The notes under the pieces are model-generated. The model did no database searches and was not told the origin of the DNA. It worked only from the letters and a program-made list of their open reading frames with translations. A stretch of DNA of 64,000 bases from the NCBI GenBank assembly GCA_965223405.1, contig CBDCWO010000006.1, positions 496,001 to 560,000 of the forward strand. The letters run 5' to 3'. Position numbers and translations under genes: made by a program. This DNA is from CBDCWO01 sp965223405 (GTDB lineage Bacteria > Bacteroidota > Bacteroidia > Chitinophagales > Saprospiraceae). The first letter of the stretch is position 1; each line of letters begins with the position of its first letter. Below, one piece after another: positions 37,901 to 46,758 of the stretch.

Positions 37901-39000
37901 CCCACAAATAGACTTTTTTGATGCTGTTGAATATCCTGTACGGTACCCTCAAGACCTACACGTTCATCGAAAATTGAAAAATCCGAATTAATGTCCACCC
38001 TGGCTATCCCTTCCTGAAGTCCAATCCACAAAGATCCCTGTCGATCTTCATAAACCGATAATACATTATTGCTACTTAGGCCATGCGATTGATTAAGAAA
38101 AGAGTGTAATTGACCATCAGCGTTCAGTATAACAATTCCTGCATTCTCAGCTGCAGTCAATACTAATAAATTGTTACTTGTCAGTAAACCACTTGATATT
38201 TGATGGGTTTTTAGAAAATTATCTTCTGAGGTTAAAAAAGGAATCATCTGATTCCCGTTGAAAAGGAAAAGACCATGAGAACGGGATACCATCATTATCT
38301 TTTCCCCAAATGCAAACATGGTAGTCACAATCAGGTTAGAGTCCAGGTTTTCAATCGGTATTGAACGCCATTCATCGGTATTATCCAGCGTACGCAATCC
38401 CTCCTTAAGATCCCAGGCATATAATGTTCCTTTAATCTCGAATATACGATAGCATGTAGTGCTAAATCTCCAAGTTTTCACCGTGTCAGACTGTCTATCT
38501 TTTCTAAATATCCGGTGATAGGACTGAAAATAGATCCCGTCCGGGTGAGAGAGTGTGACTCGTACCCTGTCAAAATTGTGATCCAAAGGATCAATTAATG
38601 ACAGATAGGACCTAAATTTCAGATTACCCTCCTGGTCAGAAACCAATACGCCTAGATCATTATTGGCTCCGACGAATACAGTACCATCTTCGTCAATGTC
38701 TAATGACCGCACGTGTCCCCGGTTGGGGATCATAGCTAGACTCCAAGCCTCTCCATTGAATGATAACAGCCCCTTGCCATTGGCAAAATACATATATCCA
38801 TCCGGTGCCTGGTCAATTCCCCAGTTTTGCCTATGACTGGCATATTCCAAAGGAGAATAATTCCGAATAACCGGAAGGCCCATTGGTGACTGAGCAGCAG
38901 AAAAAATCCAATAGGATAGAAATAAATATGTAGAAAGTACCCTGATCAAAACAATTGTCTTACAAGCATGCTTTAAAGATAAATTATTTGCCTTGAACAT
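34999..39000 (-). CDS. Hybrid two-component system protein (sensor kinase plus receiver plus AraC-type output)
   Basis: A 1,333-residue single-chain signalling protein of the Bacteroidota HTCS type. After a signal or anchor helix come periplasmic Reg_prop propeller repeats (~30-690) (ENNDLGVLVSD, SVYEDRQGSLWIGLQEGIAR). They are followed by a Y_Y_Y domain (~693-758), a transmembrane helix (~780), HisKA with His in FLANVSHELRTPLTL (~832), and HATPase (NLISNAIKF, DSGIGI, GTGIGLSL). A receiver domain with Asp in IISDVMMPG (~1137) and a C-terminal AraC helix-turn-helix (~1247-1330) complete it. Such proteins sense oligosaccharides or other ligands in the periplasm and drive nearby transport genes. 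The start at ATG 39000 is preferred over TTG 39042. No SusC/SusD pair or hydrolase is next to it, so the target is unknown. Confidence 0.93.
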   Translation of the reverse strand: MFKANNLSLKHACKTIVLIRVLSTYLFLSYWIFSAAQSPMGLPVIRNYSPLEYASHRQNWGIDQAPDGYMYFANGKGLLSFNGEAWSLAMIPNRGHVRSLDIDEDGTVFVGANNDLGVLVSDQEGNLKFRSYLSLIDPLDHNFDRVRVTLSHPDGIYFQSYHRIFRKDRQSDTVKTWRFSTTCYRIFEIKGTLYAWDLKEGLRTLDNTDEWRSIPIENLDSNLIVTTMFAFGEKIMMVSRSHGLFLFNGNQMIPFLTSEDNFLKTHQISSGLLTSNNLLVLTAAENAGIVILNADGQLHSFLNQSHGLSSNNVLSVYEDRQGSLWIGLQEGIARVDINSDFSIFDERVGLEGTVQDIQQHQKSLFVGTSSGVVKSAQGRFIRVGGIESYIWDLDAWRDQLIIATSKGAFALKNGAIIPILSKDVLVSEVSVSKFDPFSICLALDDGFVQFQWIHNQWTEVGSVNGIAGAVRDIVEMQHGVFWLKTRSNGVFKVNLPVHSDGILDFNQKEIVHYTKEKGVSIGENNLYEIGNTLYLRSEQDSLFRYNRGSDQFVFTNNLAETISISNGYVLPKTNDVEGVFWADWIQDDQMSLIKVHRNLDGSFHYDSYPINLKVFQFKDPFGNEVFFGKGSQAWYGGMNGVLQFNLIDILPVSNKPRVLLSRVYANDSLIYAYHLKSVEPIIPFSNNDLDFYYSAPVYSNAENLQYKIWLEGYDKVWSKWSIESKKTYTNLPEGDYTFHITARNDFLEESETTIFSFMIKPPWHRSIGAVIAYFILVGGLIWLIVYLRSQRYRRENVRLEAMVQERTLEVRRQADEIKDLYMVKSNFLANVSHELRTPLTLILGPVTNLLSQSKNKENREQLLWIQKHAGKLLNMINQLLDLSKIEDGKLELKATPQDIVFLTKGIVNSFESLATQKKVKLGLDCSLDELIVYLDADKYDQVLTNLISNAIKFTPEYGVVDIQLELFEQQEKVKIIVSDSGIGIDQENLDRIFERFYQVDDNDNRSYQGTGIGLSLTRELVELHSGEISVKSQKGMGARFEILLPVGKEYLQEAPVYKQVVSKSIADSSAKYEVNEESAPSDSAKHELILVVDDHKDMRNYIEFQLSERYHIIQAESGKIGLEIALERQPDLIISDVMMPGISGFEFCKMLKSDIRTDHIPVILLTAKVGKEDKIKGLHLQADEYLNKPFIAEELKARIKNLIKGRKLLQKRFAEKIIFKPEQIATTPQEAVFLDQLITTIEKHLGDSLLDVELLSHKLGMSKSQLNRKMKAILAKSPNQFIRSYRLERAKYLIEQNTGTIAEIAYDVGFSSPAYFSKCFMDEYGYPPSNLKN

Positions 39001-39232
39001 GAAAAGTCTGAATCGACGGTTTATGAATTTTGCAAAAGTCAAAACACGCTATAATTGCTGCCTACGACAATTTGGTTTACATGTTTTAAAGTTAAGCCAT
39101 TGATGCCATGTAATTTCTGGATTCATTATCAAAAAGGCACATGGACTATTTAATAGCCATAGCCTATTTAGTTGCATATACACCAATCTCAACAGCATCG
39201 GTGAGTGCGATCACCTATATTTCAAATGGACC

Positions 39233-39529
39233 TTATCTTTTTTCAGGAGGTATTTTTTTTAAAATTTTTGATCTTTCTCTGGTTTTGGCCACATCTTTTG
39301 GTTGAAAAATACGTTGAGAAACAGGAGGATATTTTTCGAGATGCTTATGAGGTCTTATTGGTCGTTCACAAAAATTTCCACCGCAGGAGGGGCATACATT
39401 TTCGAAAACATCCAAAGCACAAGATTTGCAATAGGTACATTCAAAACTACAGATCATAGCCTCCCTGGAATGATTAGGTAATTGTTTTCCACAGTGTTCA
39501 CAACAAGGACGAATTTCTAGCATTTTCAA
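39233..39529 (-). CDS. DUF1272-family zinc-binding protein
   Basis: A 98-residue protein with the DUF1272 pattern: MLEIRPCCEHCGKQLP, a FECTYCKSC segment, then CPSCGGNFCERPIRP. Eight or more cysteines in CxxC pairs indicate one or two zinc sites. The last ~35 residues are lysine/arginine-rich and extend past the usual domain. Function of the family is unknown. The start codon overlaps the stop of the methyltransferase gene by 4 bp, so they are translationally coupled. Confidence 0.82.
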   Translation of the reverse strand: MKMLEIRPCCEHCGKQLPNHSREAMICSFECTYCKSCALDVFENVCPSCGGNFCERPIRPHKHLEKYPPVSQRIFQPKDVAKTRERSKILKKIPPEKR

Positions 39530-40191
39530 GGTTTAGCTTTGATAATATATTGATATTCTAGTAATTCTGTATTCAACTCCACCACAGTGAATCCCGCTTC
39601 TTTTAATTCATTAAGCACTTTTTCCTTACTTATTTTATGATCAGGGGGTGGCCCGATAGACATTTCCTTTTTGTAAAAATCTATTATTATTAATTCACCA
39701 TCGGGAACCAGTCCTTTTTTGATTTTACGTAAGTATTTTACCCGATCTTCCAAATGATGGTAGGTATTTGCAAGAAATACCATATCCACTTCTTCTGTTT
39801 GGAGCTCCGGACTATCATATGGCAATTTGCGCAGTTCAATTTTCAGCTGGCTTAATCCATCGCGATTTATTCTGTCTCGGATGGATTTTTGAAAATCATC
39901 ATCAACGTCTGCGGCTATCACCTTTGCTCCTGCTGCAGCAAATCGAAATGTAAAATACCCCGAGCCAGCCCCTAGATCCATAATCTTTTTTTCTTTGATA
40001 TCGTCTAAATAATCCAAAACTAAATCTGGTTTTTGATATTCGTTTCTTTCAGAAGATTCGAAATGCTGAATCAACTCATCGGTCGGAGTCTGATGCATAT
40101 GTTCATTGGCCTTTCCGCCATAATCGACCGATTTTCGATGACAGCCAATTACTAGGACCATAAGAATAAGTGGGAATACTTTATATTTCAT
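39526..40191 (-). CDS. SAM-dependent methyltransferase with a lipoprotein signal
   Basis: A 221-residue protein. The SAM-binding motif is MDLGAGSGYF, followed by VIAADVDDDFQ and the VFLANTYHHLED segment (class I methyltransferase, UbiE/type-11 group). Surprisingly it begins MKYKVFPLILMVLVIGCHRKS, an apparently good lipobox. SAM is not expected outside the cytoplasm, so either the hydrophobic segment is only an anchor, or this follows the poorly understood lipoprotein-methyltransferase group seen in other Bacteroidota. ATG 40191 is supported by a TAnnTTTG-like promoter box just upstream and by the signal itself; an earlier start at 40287 would bury it. The gene overlaps the DUF1272 gene. Confidence 0.75.
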   Translation of the reverse strand: MKYKVFPLILMVLVIGCHRKSVDYGGKANEHMHQTPTDELIQHFESSERNEYQKPDLVLDYLDDIKEKKIMDLGAGSGYFTFRFAAAGAKVIAADVDDDFQKSIRDRINRDGLSQLKIELRKLPYDSPELQTEEVDMVFLANTYHHLEDRVKYLRKIKKGLVPDGELIIIDFYKKEMSIGPPPDHKISKEKVLNELKEAGFTVVELNTELLEYQYIIKAKP

Positions 40192-40215
40192 AAGAAATAG
40201 AATTATCGAATTTTG

Positions 40216-40223
40216 CAAATATA
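40216..40223 (-). promoter_or_regulatory. Possible promoter -7 box for the methyltransferase gene
   Basis: Minus-strand TATATTTG (plus strand CAAATATA, 40216-40223) fits TAnnTTTG and sits about 25 bp before the ATG at 40191. There is no exact TTG at -33; a TTTC lies near the right distance. It argues for the shorter start of the gene. Confidence 0.4.
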
Positions 40224-40296
40224 AATAGGATATAACTTCATCTGAAAGTAGAATTAAGTGTGTTATAAATAACCGTTTATCCATCATCCAATTCAG

Positions 40297-41598
40297 CTAA
40301 GTTATATGTTTTCTTTCCATTTTTTTATTGATTACATAGGTCACAATTCCCACTAAAATATTAACAAATCCTATTAAAATCTCCAGAGGTTTGTTTTGGA
40401 TGGCAAAAACAATCATCCAAATACTCAGGAAAAGAAACAAGATCTGCCATAATGGATATACCGGACTTTTATAATTGGAAGTATTTTTATACTTGAAACG
40501 GATTAAAAAAACACCAATTACAACCAAAGCACTGGATAAATTCAATAGTATTCCACAATAGATAAGAATTTGTTCAAAAGTACCGGATAAAATAAGAAGT
40601 ATACTAATGACCGCTTGAAACCAGATTGCTTTGACCGGAATCCCTGATGGGGCTAACTTCAGAAATGACCATATTTGATAATCGGTGGCCATTTTGGCCG
40701 TTACTCGAGGGCCAACCCAAATCATAGCGCTGATACTGGAAATGAGTAAAATAGAAATCATTCCACTAAATAGGTCAGCAATCCGCGGGGAAAACATGTG
40801 ACCAGCGGCAATGGCGCCCACTTCTACCTGATTGACCAATTCATGATAGGGTGCATGCATTAAAAAAATCAATTGTAGTAATGTATAAAGAATAGTTACA
40901 ACTAAGGTTCCCACGATTAATGCTTTAGGCAGATCACGTCGTGGAGTCCGGAATTCTTCTACAACATAGGCGGCAGCATTCCAGCCTGAATAAGAGTAAG
41001 TGACGTATATTAATGAGATTGCAAATGCAGCAGACCAAACTTCATTACCAAATGATGATTCTAAATTTATAGCGTTTTCCCCAGATCCGGTTACAAGCAA
41101 ACCTGCGAGTATAAAAAGAATGATAAAGGAAATTTTTAGAGATGTACTTATGTTTTGGAACCAAGCACTTATCCTCAAATTAAACGAGTGAATTAATGAA
41201 ATTATAAGGATTATCGCCAATCCCATATAAGTCACTTTTATTCCGATGGCTGAAGCATATTCAGAGATTGCTATAGCTGCCAAAGCAACAGGTGCGGCGA
41301 ATCCCACAGATATGGAAATCCATCCGGAAAGATATCCGACAATTGGATGAATTATCTTTGATAAAAAAACATATTCGCCACCAGATTCATTGATAAAAGT
41401 ACCTACTTCAGCATAACTAAATGCGCCAGCCAACGCAAATATTCCTCCCAGAACCCACAATAAGATAATCGCATAGGTATTCTGAATCTCCGGTATTTGA
41501 AATCCTAAACTGGTAAAAGCTCCCGTTCCTACCATGTTGGCAATTACAATAGCCACACCGGTATACCACACTATTTTGTATTTTGGAGAAACTCCCAT
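40297..41598 (-). CDS. APC-family amino-acid permease
   Basis: A 433-residue inner-membrane transporter with about 12 transmembrane helices. The APC signature is present: MVGTGAFTSLGFQ in TM1 (substrate-binding unwound segment), AEVGTFINESGGEYVFLSK after TM2, and a TYSYSGWNAAAYVVEEFRTPRRDLPKA stretch in TM6 and the following loop. It probably imports amino acids by proton or substrate symport; the substrate is not determined. It lies 106 bp upstream of the methyltransferase ATG on the same strand, but that gene appears to have its own promoter. Confidence 0.9.
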   Translation of the reverse strand: MGVSPKYKIVWYTGVAIVIANMVGTGAFTSLGFQIPEIQNTYAIILLWVLGGIFALAGAFSYAEVGTFINESGGEYVFLSKIIHPIVGYLSGWISISVGFAAPVALAAIAISEYASAIGIKVTYMGLAIILIISLIHSFNLRISAWFQNISTSLKISFIILFILAGLLVTGSGENAINLESSFGNEVWSAAFAISLIYVTYSYSGWNAAAYVVEEFRTPRRDLPKALIVGTLVVTILYTLLQLIFLMHAPYHELVNQVEVGAIAAGHMFSPRIADLFSGMISILLISSISAMIWVGPRVTAKMATDYQIWSFLKLAPSGIPVKAIWFQAVISILLILSGTFEQILIYCGILLNLSSALVVIGVFLIRFKYKNTSNYKSPVYPLWQILFLFLSIWMIVFAIQNKPLEILIGFVNILVGIVTYVINKKMERKHIT

Positions 41599-41928
41599 GA
41601 TTCGAATCCCTAAATTCTGATTTTGGCACCCTAAACCTACTAAACTCTTTATGGTCCAGCCTTATTATGCAGTGGTTGGTCTAACCACAATATTTAGCCA
41701 TCCCTACCGCGAATTTCCAAACCTAGAAAAAATTGAATATCATATGTTTTCAGAATTTGAATGTTTGGTAATAGTCTTTTAAGAAAATCATTATCGACTT
41801 TAGTCCTGACCCAAAATGTCCCTTCATTATTTTCGCTGGCGAATAAGGATACCGTAATATGATCTACCTATGGCCCTGTTGACCGACTATTTCCCGGAAA
41901 ATGCTCTTCTACTTCACAACTCTGGTTA
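41599..41928. other. Intergenic region with a possible gene remnant
   Basis: On the minus strand, 41697-41867 reads 57 codons without a stop and ends at TAA (41694-41696); the run includes GTFWVRTKVDNDF and LRRL-like hydrophobic segments (LKRLLPNIQILK). A TAG at 41868-41870 interrupts an open frame that continues upstream past 41930. It has no start codon and no recognised family, so it may be a decayed gene or chance. Confidence 0.3.
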
Positions 41929-42399
41929 CTAATTCTTCAATTTTGTCGACAGCTTTCTTCTATCTTCAAAAAAAGTGGATAATAGTAAGGCACTTTCTTC
42001 CTCCATCAAGCCCATTTCCACTTTGGTTGCCGGGTGTAAAATTTTTTTTCCAAATCTCATAAATCCCTTTTTATCATCACTAGCACCAAAGACCAATCGT
42101 CCAAGCTGAGCCCAATGTAGCGCTCCAGCACACATTACACATGGTTCAAGAGTAACGTACAAAGTACATTCGGTAAGATATTTACTTGCTAAAAAATCAG
42201 CTGCACTTGTGATAGCCAGAATTTCGGCATGCGCTGTAATATCATGTAATTGTTCAGTCTGGTTGTGAGCTTTAGCAATAATTTGATTATTCCAAACGAC
42301 TACTGCTCCTACCGGGACTTCACCCATTTCGAAGGCGGTTTGGGCTTGGTCCAAGGCCTTTTTCATAAAATATCCATCGCTAAAAATGGTAAAATTCAT
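41929..42399 (-). CDS. tadA: tRNA adenosine deaminase TadA
   Basis: A 156-residue cytidine-deaminase-fold enzyme. Zinc ligands and the catalytic glutamate are visible: H57 and E59 in HAEIL, and C87 and C90 in PCVMC. It converts adenosine 34 to inosine in tRNA-Arg(ACG) so one tRNA reads several codons. Length and motif order match TadA; a guanine deaminase would show other features. The N-terminal ATG at 42399 gives a family-typical start with the DGYFMKKAL helix. It is a solitary gene with convergent and divergent neighbours. Confidence 0.88.
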   Translation of the reverse strand: MNFTIFSDGYFMKKALDQAQTAFEMGEVPVGAVVVWNNQIIAKAHNQTEQLHDITAHAEILAITSAADFLASKYLTECTLYVTLEPCVMCAGALHWAQLGRLVFGASDDKKGFMRFGKKILHPATKVEMGLMEEESALLLSTFFEDRRKLSTKLKN

Positions 42400-42555
42400 A
42401 GGATTACGAAGATAGGAATTATTGTAAAAGTGACTTATAAATACGTAGTAAGAAATAAGTTATAAGTTACTTCACACGAAGGAAAGTACATTCACACAAT
42501 ACTATTAGGGAAATATAAGTGATGATCTTATATTTATTATTCTAAACGTATTCAC

Positions 42556-43527
42556 TTGAGATTAATCGAAATTATCGTCCCCGAATCACAAATCCAGGAA
42601 GTGCAGAAGGTCATCGCAGACAGGGCAATAGATCACTGGTCAGTAGAATCACATAACCAGAAAAGAATCTTTAAGTTTTTGGTTGAAGATGATCATTCCG
42701 TACCTCTTATCCAGGATTGTGAAAAATACTTAGCCAATCAGCGTATTGTAATTTACGCCATTGAGGGTACACTTCCCAGAATTAAAAAAACTGAAAATAA
42801 AAAAGAAGAAATCAAATTAGGAAAATTTACCTCAATAGGTAAGGAGGAGCTTTACGAAGATATCGAAGGACCTGTAAATTTATCCTACAATTTTATTTTT
42901 ATGGTAATCCTTTCTTCTGTTGTAGCAGGGATAGGTATATTGAAAAATAATCTAGCCGTTGTAATCGGTGCTATGGTAATTGCTCCATTTTTAGGCCCAA
43001 ATATTTCAATGTCTTTTGGCACTACCCTGGGGGATTTAAGAATTATCAGAAAGTCAATAATTACGGGTATTATTTCATCATTGATCGCAATCATTATTTC
43101 TATTTTCTGGGGATTGCTTTCCAATGATGTTGGAACTATTCAAGGTGATAGTGCAATTGAATACCAGGATGTAATCCTGGCCCTAGTATGTGGGTTTGCC
43201 GGAGTATTATCCATTATTAGCGGTCAGGGATCAACCTTAGTTGGAGTCATGGTAGCGGCTGCTTTGCTCCCGCCGTTGATGCGGGCTGGATTGTTTATTG
43301 GCGGCGGTTATTATGAGGAGGCGCTGAATTCCTTTTTAATCTTCAGTACCAACATTGTCTGTCTTAACATAGCAGGAATAGTTACCTTCTGGGCTTCAGG
43401 AATCACACCAAGTCGTTGGTGGGAAAAAGAAACTGCTGCCAAAAGAACTAAAATCGCCATTACGGTTTGGACCATCGCACTTATCCTTATTATTCTAGCC
43501 ATTATATTGTTACAAATGCGAGCCTAA
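42556..43527 (+). CDS. TIGR00341/DUF389 membrane protein
   Basis: A 323-residue protein with a soluble ~110-residue N-terminal domain and about six transmembrane helices (for example FIFMVILSSVVAGIGI, ALVCGFAGVLSIISG, LVGVMVAAALLPPLMRAGLFIGG). The conserved VIGAMVIAPFLGPNISMSFGT and MVAAALLPP motifs define the DUF389/TIGR00341 family, whose function is unknown. The start is TTG 42556; it gives the family-typical MRLIEIIVPE beginning and no earlier start fits. It is monocistronic. Confidence 0.85.
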   Translation: MRLIEIIVPESQIQEVQKVIADRAIDHWSVESHNQKRIFKFLVEDDHSVPLIQDCEKYLANQRIVIYAIEGTLPRIKKTENKKEEIKLGKFTSIGKEELYEDIEGPVNLSYNFIFMVILSSVVAGIGILKNNLAVVIGAMVIAPFLGPNISMSFGTTLGDLRIIRKSIITGIISSLIAIIISIFWGLLSNDVGTIQGDSAIEYQDVILALVCGFAGVLSIISGQGSTLVGVMVAAALLPPLMRAGLFIGGGYYEEALNSFLIFSTNIVCLNIAGIVTFWASGITPSRWWEKETAAKRTKIAITVWTIALILIILAIILLQMRA

Positions 43528-43848
43528 TGGTTAAAGTCCTAAATAAATGAACCCACCAAATCTTGTTCCCTACCCCATTCCATAGTGTAGCGTGCCTCAC
43601 AATATCCCGGACTTTATTCTTGAAATAATCGTCATTCCGATGACCGCCTATTACTTAATCCTTGACTCCACAGTTTCCGCAAATCTGAATATCAGATTTT
43701 TGGAAGTTAACAAGTATATTCCTCATGTTTTAGTTGAGTTTAACGCTTTAATAATAGTTCAAGTTAAAAAGCCGTTAATCCACCGGATAACACTTTATTA
43801 GGGAATTTTCTGGAGTAAATTCGTATTAATAATTCAAAACAAATAGCG
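43528..43848. other. Intergenic region, about 320 bp
   Basis: No convincing gene. A short plus-strand frame of 69 codons exists at 43592-43801, but it lacks a recognised domain and any coding-style composition. No terminator or promoter is obvious. Confidence 0.4.
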
Positions 43849-44388
43849 ATGAAACATAGCATATACGTTTTTTTGGCTGCGCTTTTTCTTTTAGCTTCCT
43901 GTAGCCCAAGGCTCACCCCATTTACCCAAAAGTTTTACGATTCCTATGAATTTTCAGAGGGTGATTTAAAGAAAATACAATTTTATCTGAGCGAGGATAT
44001 CGTACTCAGAAGATCATTGCAAGGTGGTAATGTGGAAATAGCTGAAGGTGAGGTAAAGATCATAGATGGCCGGAAAGTGGATGAAGTCGTCATTCCTCGT
44101 AAAACCCCTGGAGTATTGATGTTTATTCCCAAAGAAAACCGATTTGCCATCAGCTTTGAAGAGGGATCTAACTCGAGATATCTTATTTTTGGTCCAAGCA
44201 GAAAAGTCAATAACCAATACATGTTGTTAGCATCAGATTGGGAAAAACGAAGGGGAACGGTTACTTATGGTGGAAAAAAATACTTAACAGATTCTCATAG
44301 TGCATTGGCGCGTTTATTGATTGATTTGAAGGAAGTAAATAAAATGGAGAAAAAAACATATGTCGCCAAGGGAAGGACAGTTAATTAA
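43849..44388 (+). CDS. Conserved-type lipoprotein of unknown function
   Basis: A 179-residue lipoprotein; the signal MKHSIYVFLAALFLLAS ends in the lipobox LLASC. The mature protein has a mixed alpha/beta character with a long beta-rich middle (VEIAEGEVKIIDGRKVDEVVIPR, VLMFIPKENRFAISFE). I cannot assign a named family; similar lengths and compositions occur in other Bacteroidota lipoproteins. It is followed by the convergent pcm gene. Position on the outer or inner membrane is not predictable from the first residues (SPRL follows the Cys). Confidence 0.7.
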   Translation: MKHSIYVFLAALFLLASCSPRLTPFTQKFYDSYEFSEGDLKKIQFYLSEDIVLRRSLQGGNVEIAEGEVKIIDGRKVDEVVIPRKTPGVLMFIPKENRFAISFEEGSNSRYLIFGPSRKVNNQYMLLASDWEKRRGTVTYGGKKYLTDSHSALARLLIDLKEVNKMEKKTYVAKGRTVN

Positions 44389-44401
44389 GAATAGGATGAT
44401 G

Positions 44402-45055
44402 TTATTTGTCTTTTTCCACACCTTTGATAAATGGCACAAATCGAAAATCACCAAATTCTTCTTTGCGAAAATGGGTCTGGTCTAATTTTGTCAGTCGCAG
44501 CATTTTTTGCACAGATCTTCCCCCAAACGGTATAACTAGAAAACCTCCAATTTTCAATTGATCTTTTAAAGCTTGAGGTATTTCGCTAGCCCCGCATGTA
44601 ACTAATATTTTATCGAAAGGAGCATATCGAGGTAATCCTTTGAATCCATCTCTAAGAAAAGTTCTAACCGCACCATATCCCATTTTCTGCAATAAGGAAT
44701 TCGTTTTATGGAAGAGCGCTTCATGTCTTTCAATTGAATACACTTTTGCCCCTAATTCTACCAGTACGCATGCCTGATAGCCACTGCCCGTACCAATTTC
44801 TAAAACTTTATCCTTAGGTTGAATTTCCAATAGTTCAGTTTGAAACGCCACTGTGTAGGGTTGGGAAATAGTTTGATCACTTCCGATCGGAAAAGGAACA
44901 TCCTGATAAGCCCAATCGGCAAAAGCTTTATCTAAAAACAAATGCCGGGGAATCTTTCCTATTGCGGTCAAAATATTTTGATCTGTAATCCCCTTATTCC
45001 GCAGTGTTTTTACTAACGCCTTTCTAAGTCCTCTATGCCGATAAGTATCTGTCAA
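44402..45055 (-). CDS. pcm: Protein-L-isoaspartate O-methyltransferase
   Basis: A 217-residue cytosolic enzyme that methylates isoaspartyl residues in damaged proteins. Family markers: IPRHLFL, a PIGSDQTISQPYTVAFQTELL segment (binding loop), the SAM motif VLEIGTGSGYQACVL, and VTCGASEIPQALKDQL. Length matches Pcm. The start is a TTG at 45055 because the upstream frame gives the conserved RKALVKTLRNKGI helix and no ATG exists until residue 128. It is convergent with the lipoprotein gene and divergent from the phosphohexomutase gene, with 81 bp between starts. Confidence 0.88.
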   Translation of the reverse strand: MTDTYRHRGLRKALVKTLRNKGITDQNILTAIGKIPRHLFLDKAFADWAYQDVPFPIGSDQTISQPYTVAFQTELLEIQPKDKVLEIGTGSGYQACVLVELGAKVYSIERHEALFHKTNSLLQKMGYGAVRTFLRDGFKGLPRYAPFDKILVTCGASEIPQALKDQLKIGGFLVIPFGGRSVQKMLRLTKLDQTHFRKEEFGDFRFVPFIKGVEKDK

Positions 45056-45136
45056 CTAATTTTGTTTTAATACCGAAATGATAAAAATATTTAATAAATT
45101 TCCCACAATGTTAATCAAACCTTTAACGAAAGTAAA

Positions 45137-46534
45137 ATGGAAGTAATAAAATTTGGAACAGATGGCTGGAGAGCTATCATTGCGGATGACTATACTTTGT
45201 TCAATGTGCAACGCGTTGCCGAAGCAACTGCCAGGTGGATGGTTTCTAAAAGTATGGGTAAGGCAGTCATAGGGCATGATTGTCGGTTTGGAGGAAAAAT
45301 GTTTGCGGAGGCTACTGCTGAGATGCTCGGTGCATACGACATTAAAGTCTACTTGGCAAGAGGATTCGTATCTACCCCTATGGTTTCATTGGGAGTTACA
45401 CAGCACCATGCCGATATGGGGATCGTGATCACCGCTTCTCACAACCCTCCAGAATATAATGGATTTAAACTAAAATCCTCTTACGGTGGTCCGACCATAC
45501 AGAAAGACATTACCGCTGTCGAAAATATGCTTTCACCTGAGTTACTAAAACAGCCGGTTTCTCTAAAAAAAATGAACGACTCTGGTTTACTGGAATATAC
45601 CAACCTTGAGAATATGTATGTCGAATGGGTTGAAAAACATTTTGACTTAGACACGATTAGACGATCAGGTAAAGTATTGGCCTACGATGCCATGTATGGT
45701 GCTGGTCAAAATGTAATTCGCAGGATTTTACCCAACGCAGTTCTTTTGCATTGCGATTACAATCCCTCATTTATGGGTCAGGCGCCTGAACCAATTCATA
45801 AAAATCTGGGTGAATTTGCAAAAATGATCGCTGAGAATAAGGAAATTGACATGGGACTCGCTACTGACGGGGATGCCGACAGAATCGGTATGTATAACCA
45901 AGCAGGGGAATTTATCGACTCCCACAGAATTTTACTTTTATTGCTTCATTATCTGCACAATTACCAAGGCAAATCCGGGAAAGTAGCTGTCACATTTTCT
46001 GTAACCGAAAAAATGGTCAAATTAGCGGAAAAATGTGGACTTCCAACTGCGATGACCAAGATCGGTTTTAAGTATATTGCCGAGATCATGGTCAATGAGG
46101 ATGTCCTGGTCGCAGGTGAAGAATCGGGTGGTATTGCTGTAACCGGACACATACCGGAGCGAGATGGAATTTGGATCGGACTTACCCTATTGGAGTTTAT
46201 GGCTAAAACCGGAAAATCCATAGATGAATTACTTGGAGAAGTATATGATTTGGTTGGGGCATTCGATTTTGGTAGAAATGATTTGCATATCACACCTGAA
46301 TTGAAAGAAAGTATCCTGCAAAAGCTAAATAACAAATTTTTTAAAGCATTCGGCAAATATACCATTCGTAGGGAGGAAAATATGGATGGTTATAAATTTC
46401 ACTTCGATGATGAACAATGGGTGATGATACGTCCATCGGGAACTGAACCGGTCCTGCGGGTGTATGCTCAGGCCCCGAATATGGAAATGGTAAATGATGT
46501 TCTCAGTGAAGTTTGTGATGTGATACAAAGTTGA
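45137..46534 (+). CDS. Phosphoglucomutase/phosphomannomutase-family alpha-D-phosphohexomutase
   Basis: A 465-residue cytosolic enzyme that interconverts hexose 1- and 6-phosphates. The phosphoserine loop is TASHNPPEYNG with Ser101; the metal loop is DGDADRIGM; the sugar-binding loop is GEESGGIAV; the phosphate-binding loop is RPSGTEPVLRVYAQ. All four required loops are intact. The precise substrate (glucose, mannose or glucosamine phosphate) cannot be decided by eye; the GEESGG loop suits phosphoglucomutase/phosphomannomutase. Divergent from pcm. Confidence 0.92.
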   Translation: MEVIKFGTDGWRAIIADDYTLFNVQRVAEATARWMVSKSMGKAVIGHDCRFGGKMFAEATAEMLGAYDIKVYLARGFVSTPMVSLGVTQHHADMGIVITASHNPPEYNGFKLKSSYGGPTIQKDITAVENMLSPELLKQPVSLKKMNDSGLLEYTNLENMYVEWVEKHFDLDTIRRSGKVLAYDAMYGAGQNVIRRILPNAVLLHCDYNPSFMGQAPEPIHKNLGEFAKMIAENKEIDMGLATDGDADRIGMYNQAGEFIDSHRILLLLLHYLHNYQGKSGKVAVTFSVTEKMVKLAEKCGLPTAMTKIGFKYIAEIMVNEDVLVAGEESGGIAVTGHIPERDGIWIGLTLLEFMAKTGKSIDELLGEVYDLVGAFDFGRNDLHITPELKESILQKLNNKFFKAFGKYTIRREENMDGYKFHFDDEQWVMIRPSGTEPVLRVYAQAPNMEMVNDVLSEVCDVIQS

Positions 46535-46758
46535 GTACAAGTGAAACTATATTACCTTCTGAAATTGGGAGTATCTCCAATGTTTTTGGATATATCCCGA
46601 AGCATTAATAAAACCTGAAAAATTTCAGTACAACAAATTGAAGAGTATTTTATTACAACGGAACTTTATATTGTAATAAATGTTACCTTTGTATCGAGTC
46701 TGTTGTGAATAGCTATTCTATATTGACTTGCATTTTTTTATTTTAAACATTTTTTTTT

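Noticed and set aside
39139..39306. 55-codon plus-strand frame opposite the DUF1272 gene
   Set aside because: Overlaps a well supported minus-strand gene and matches nothing.
43592..43801. 69-residue plus-strand frame
   Set aside because: No domain, no coding-type composition, no operon spacing or start signal.
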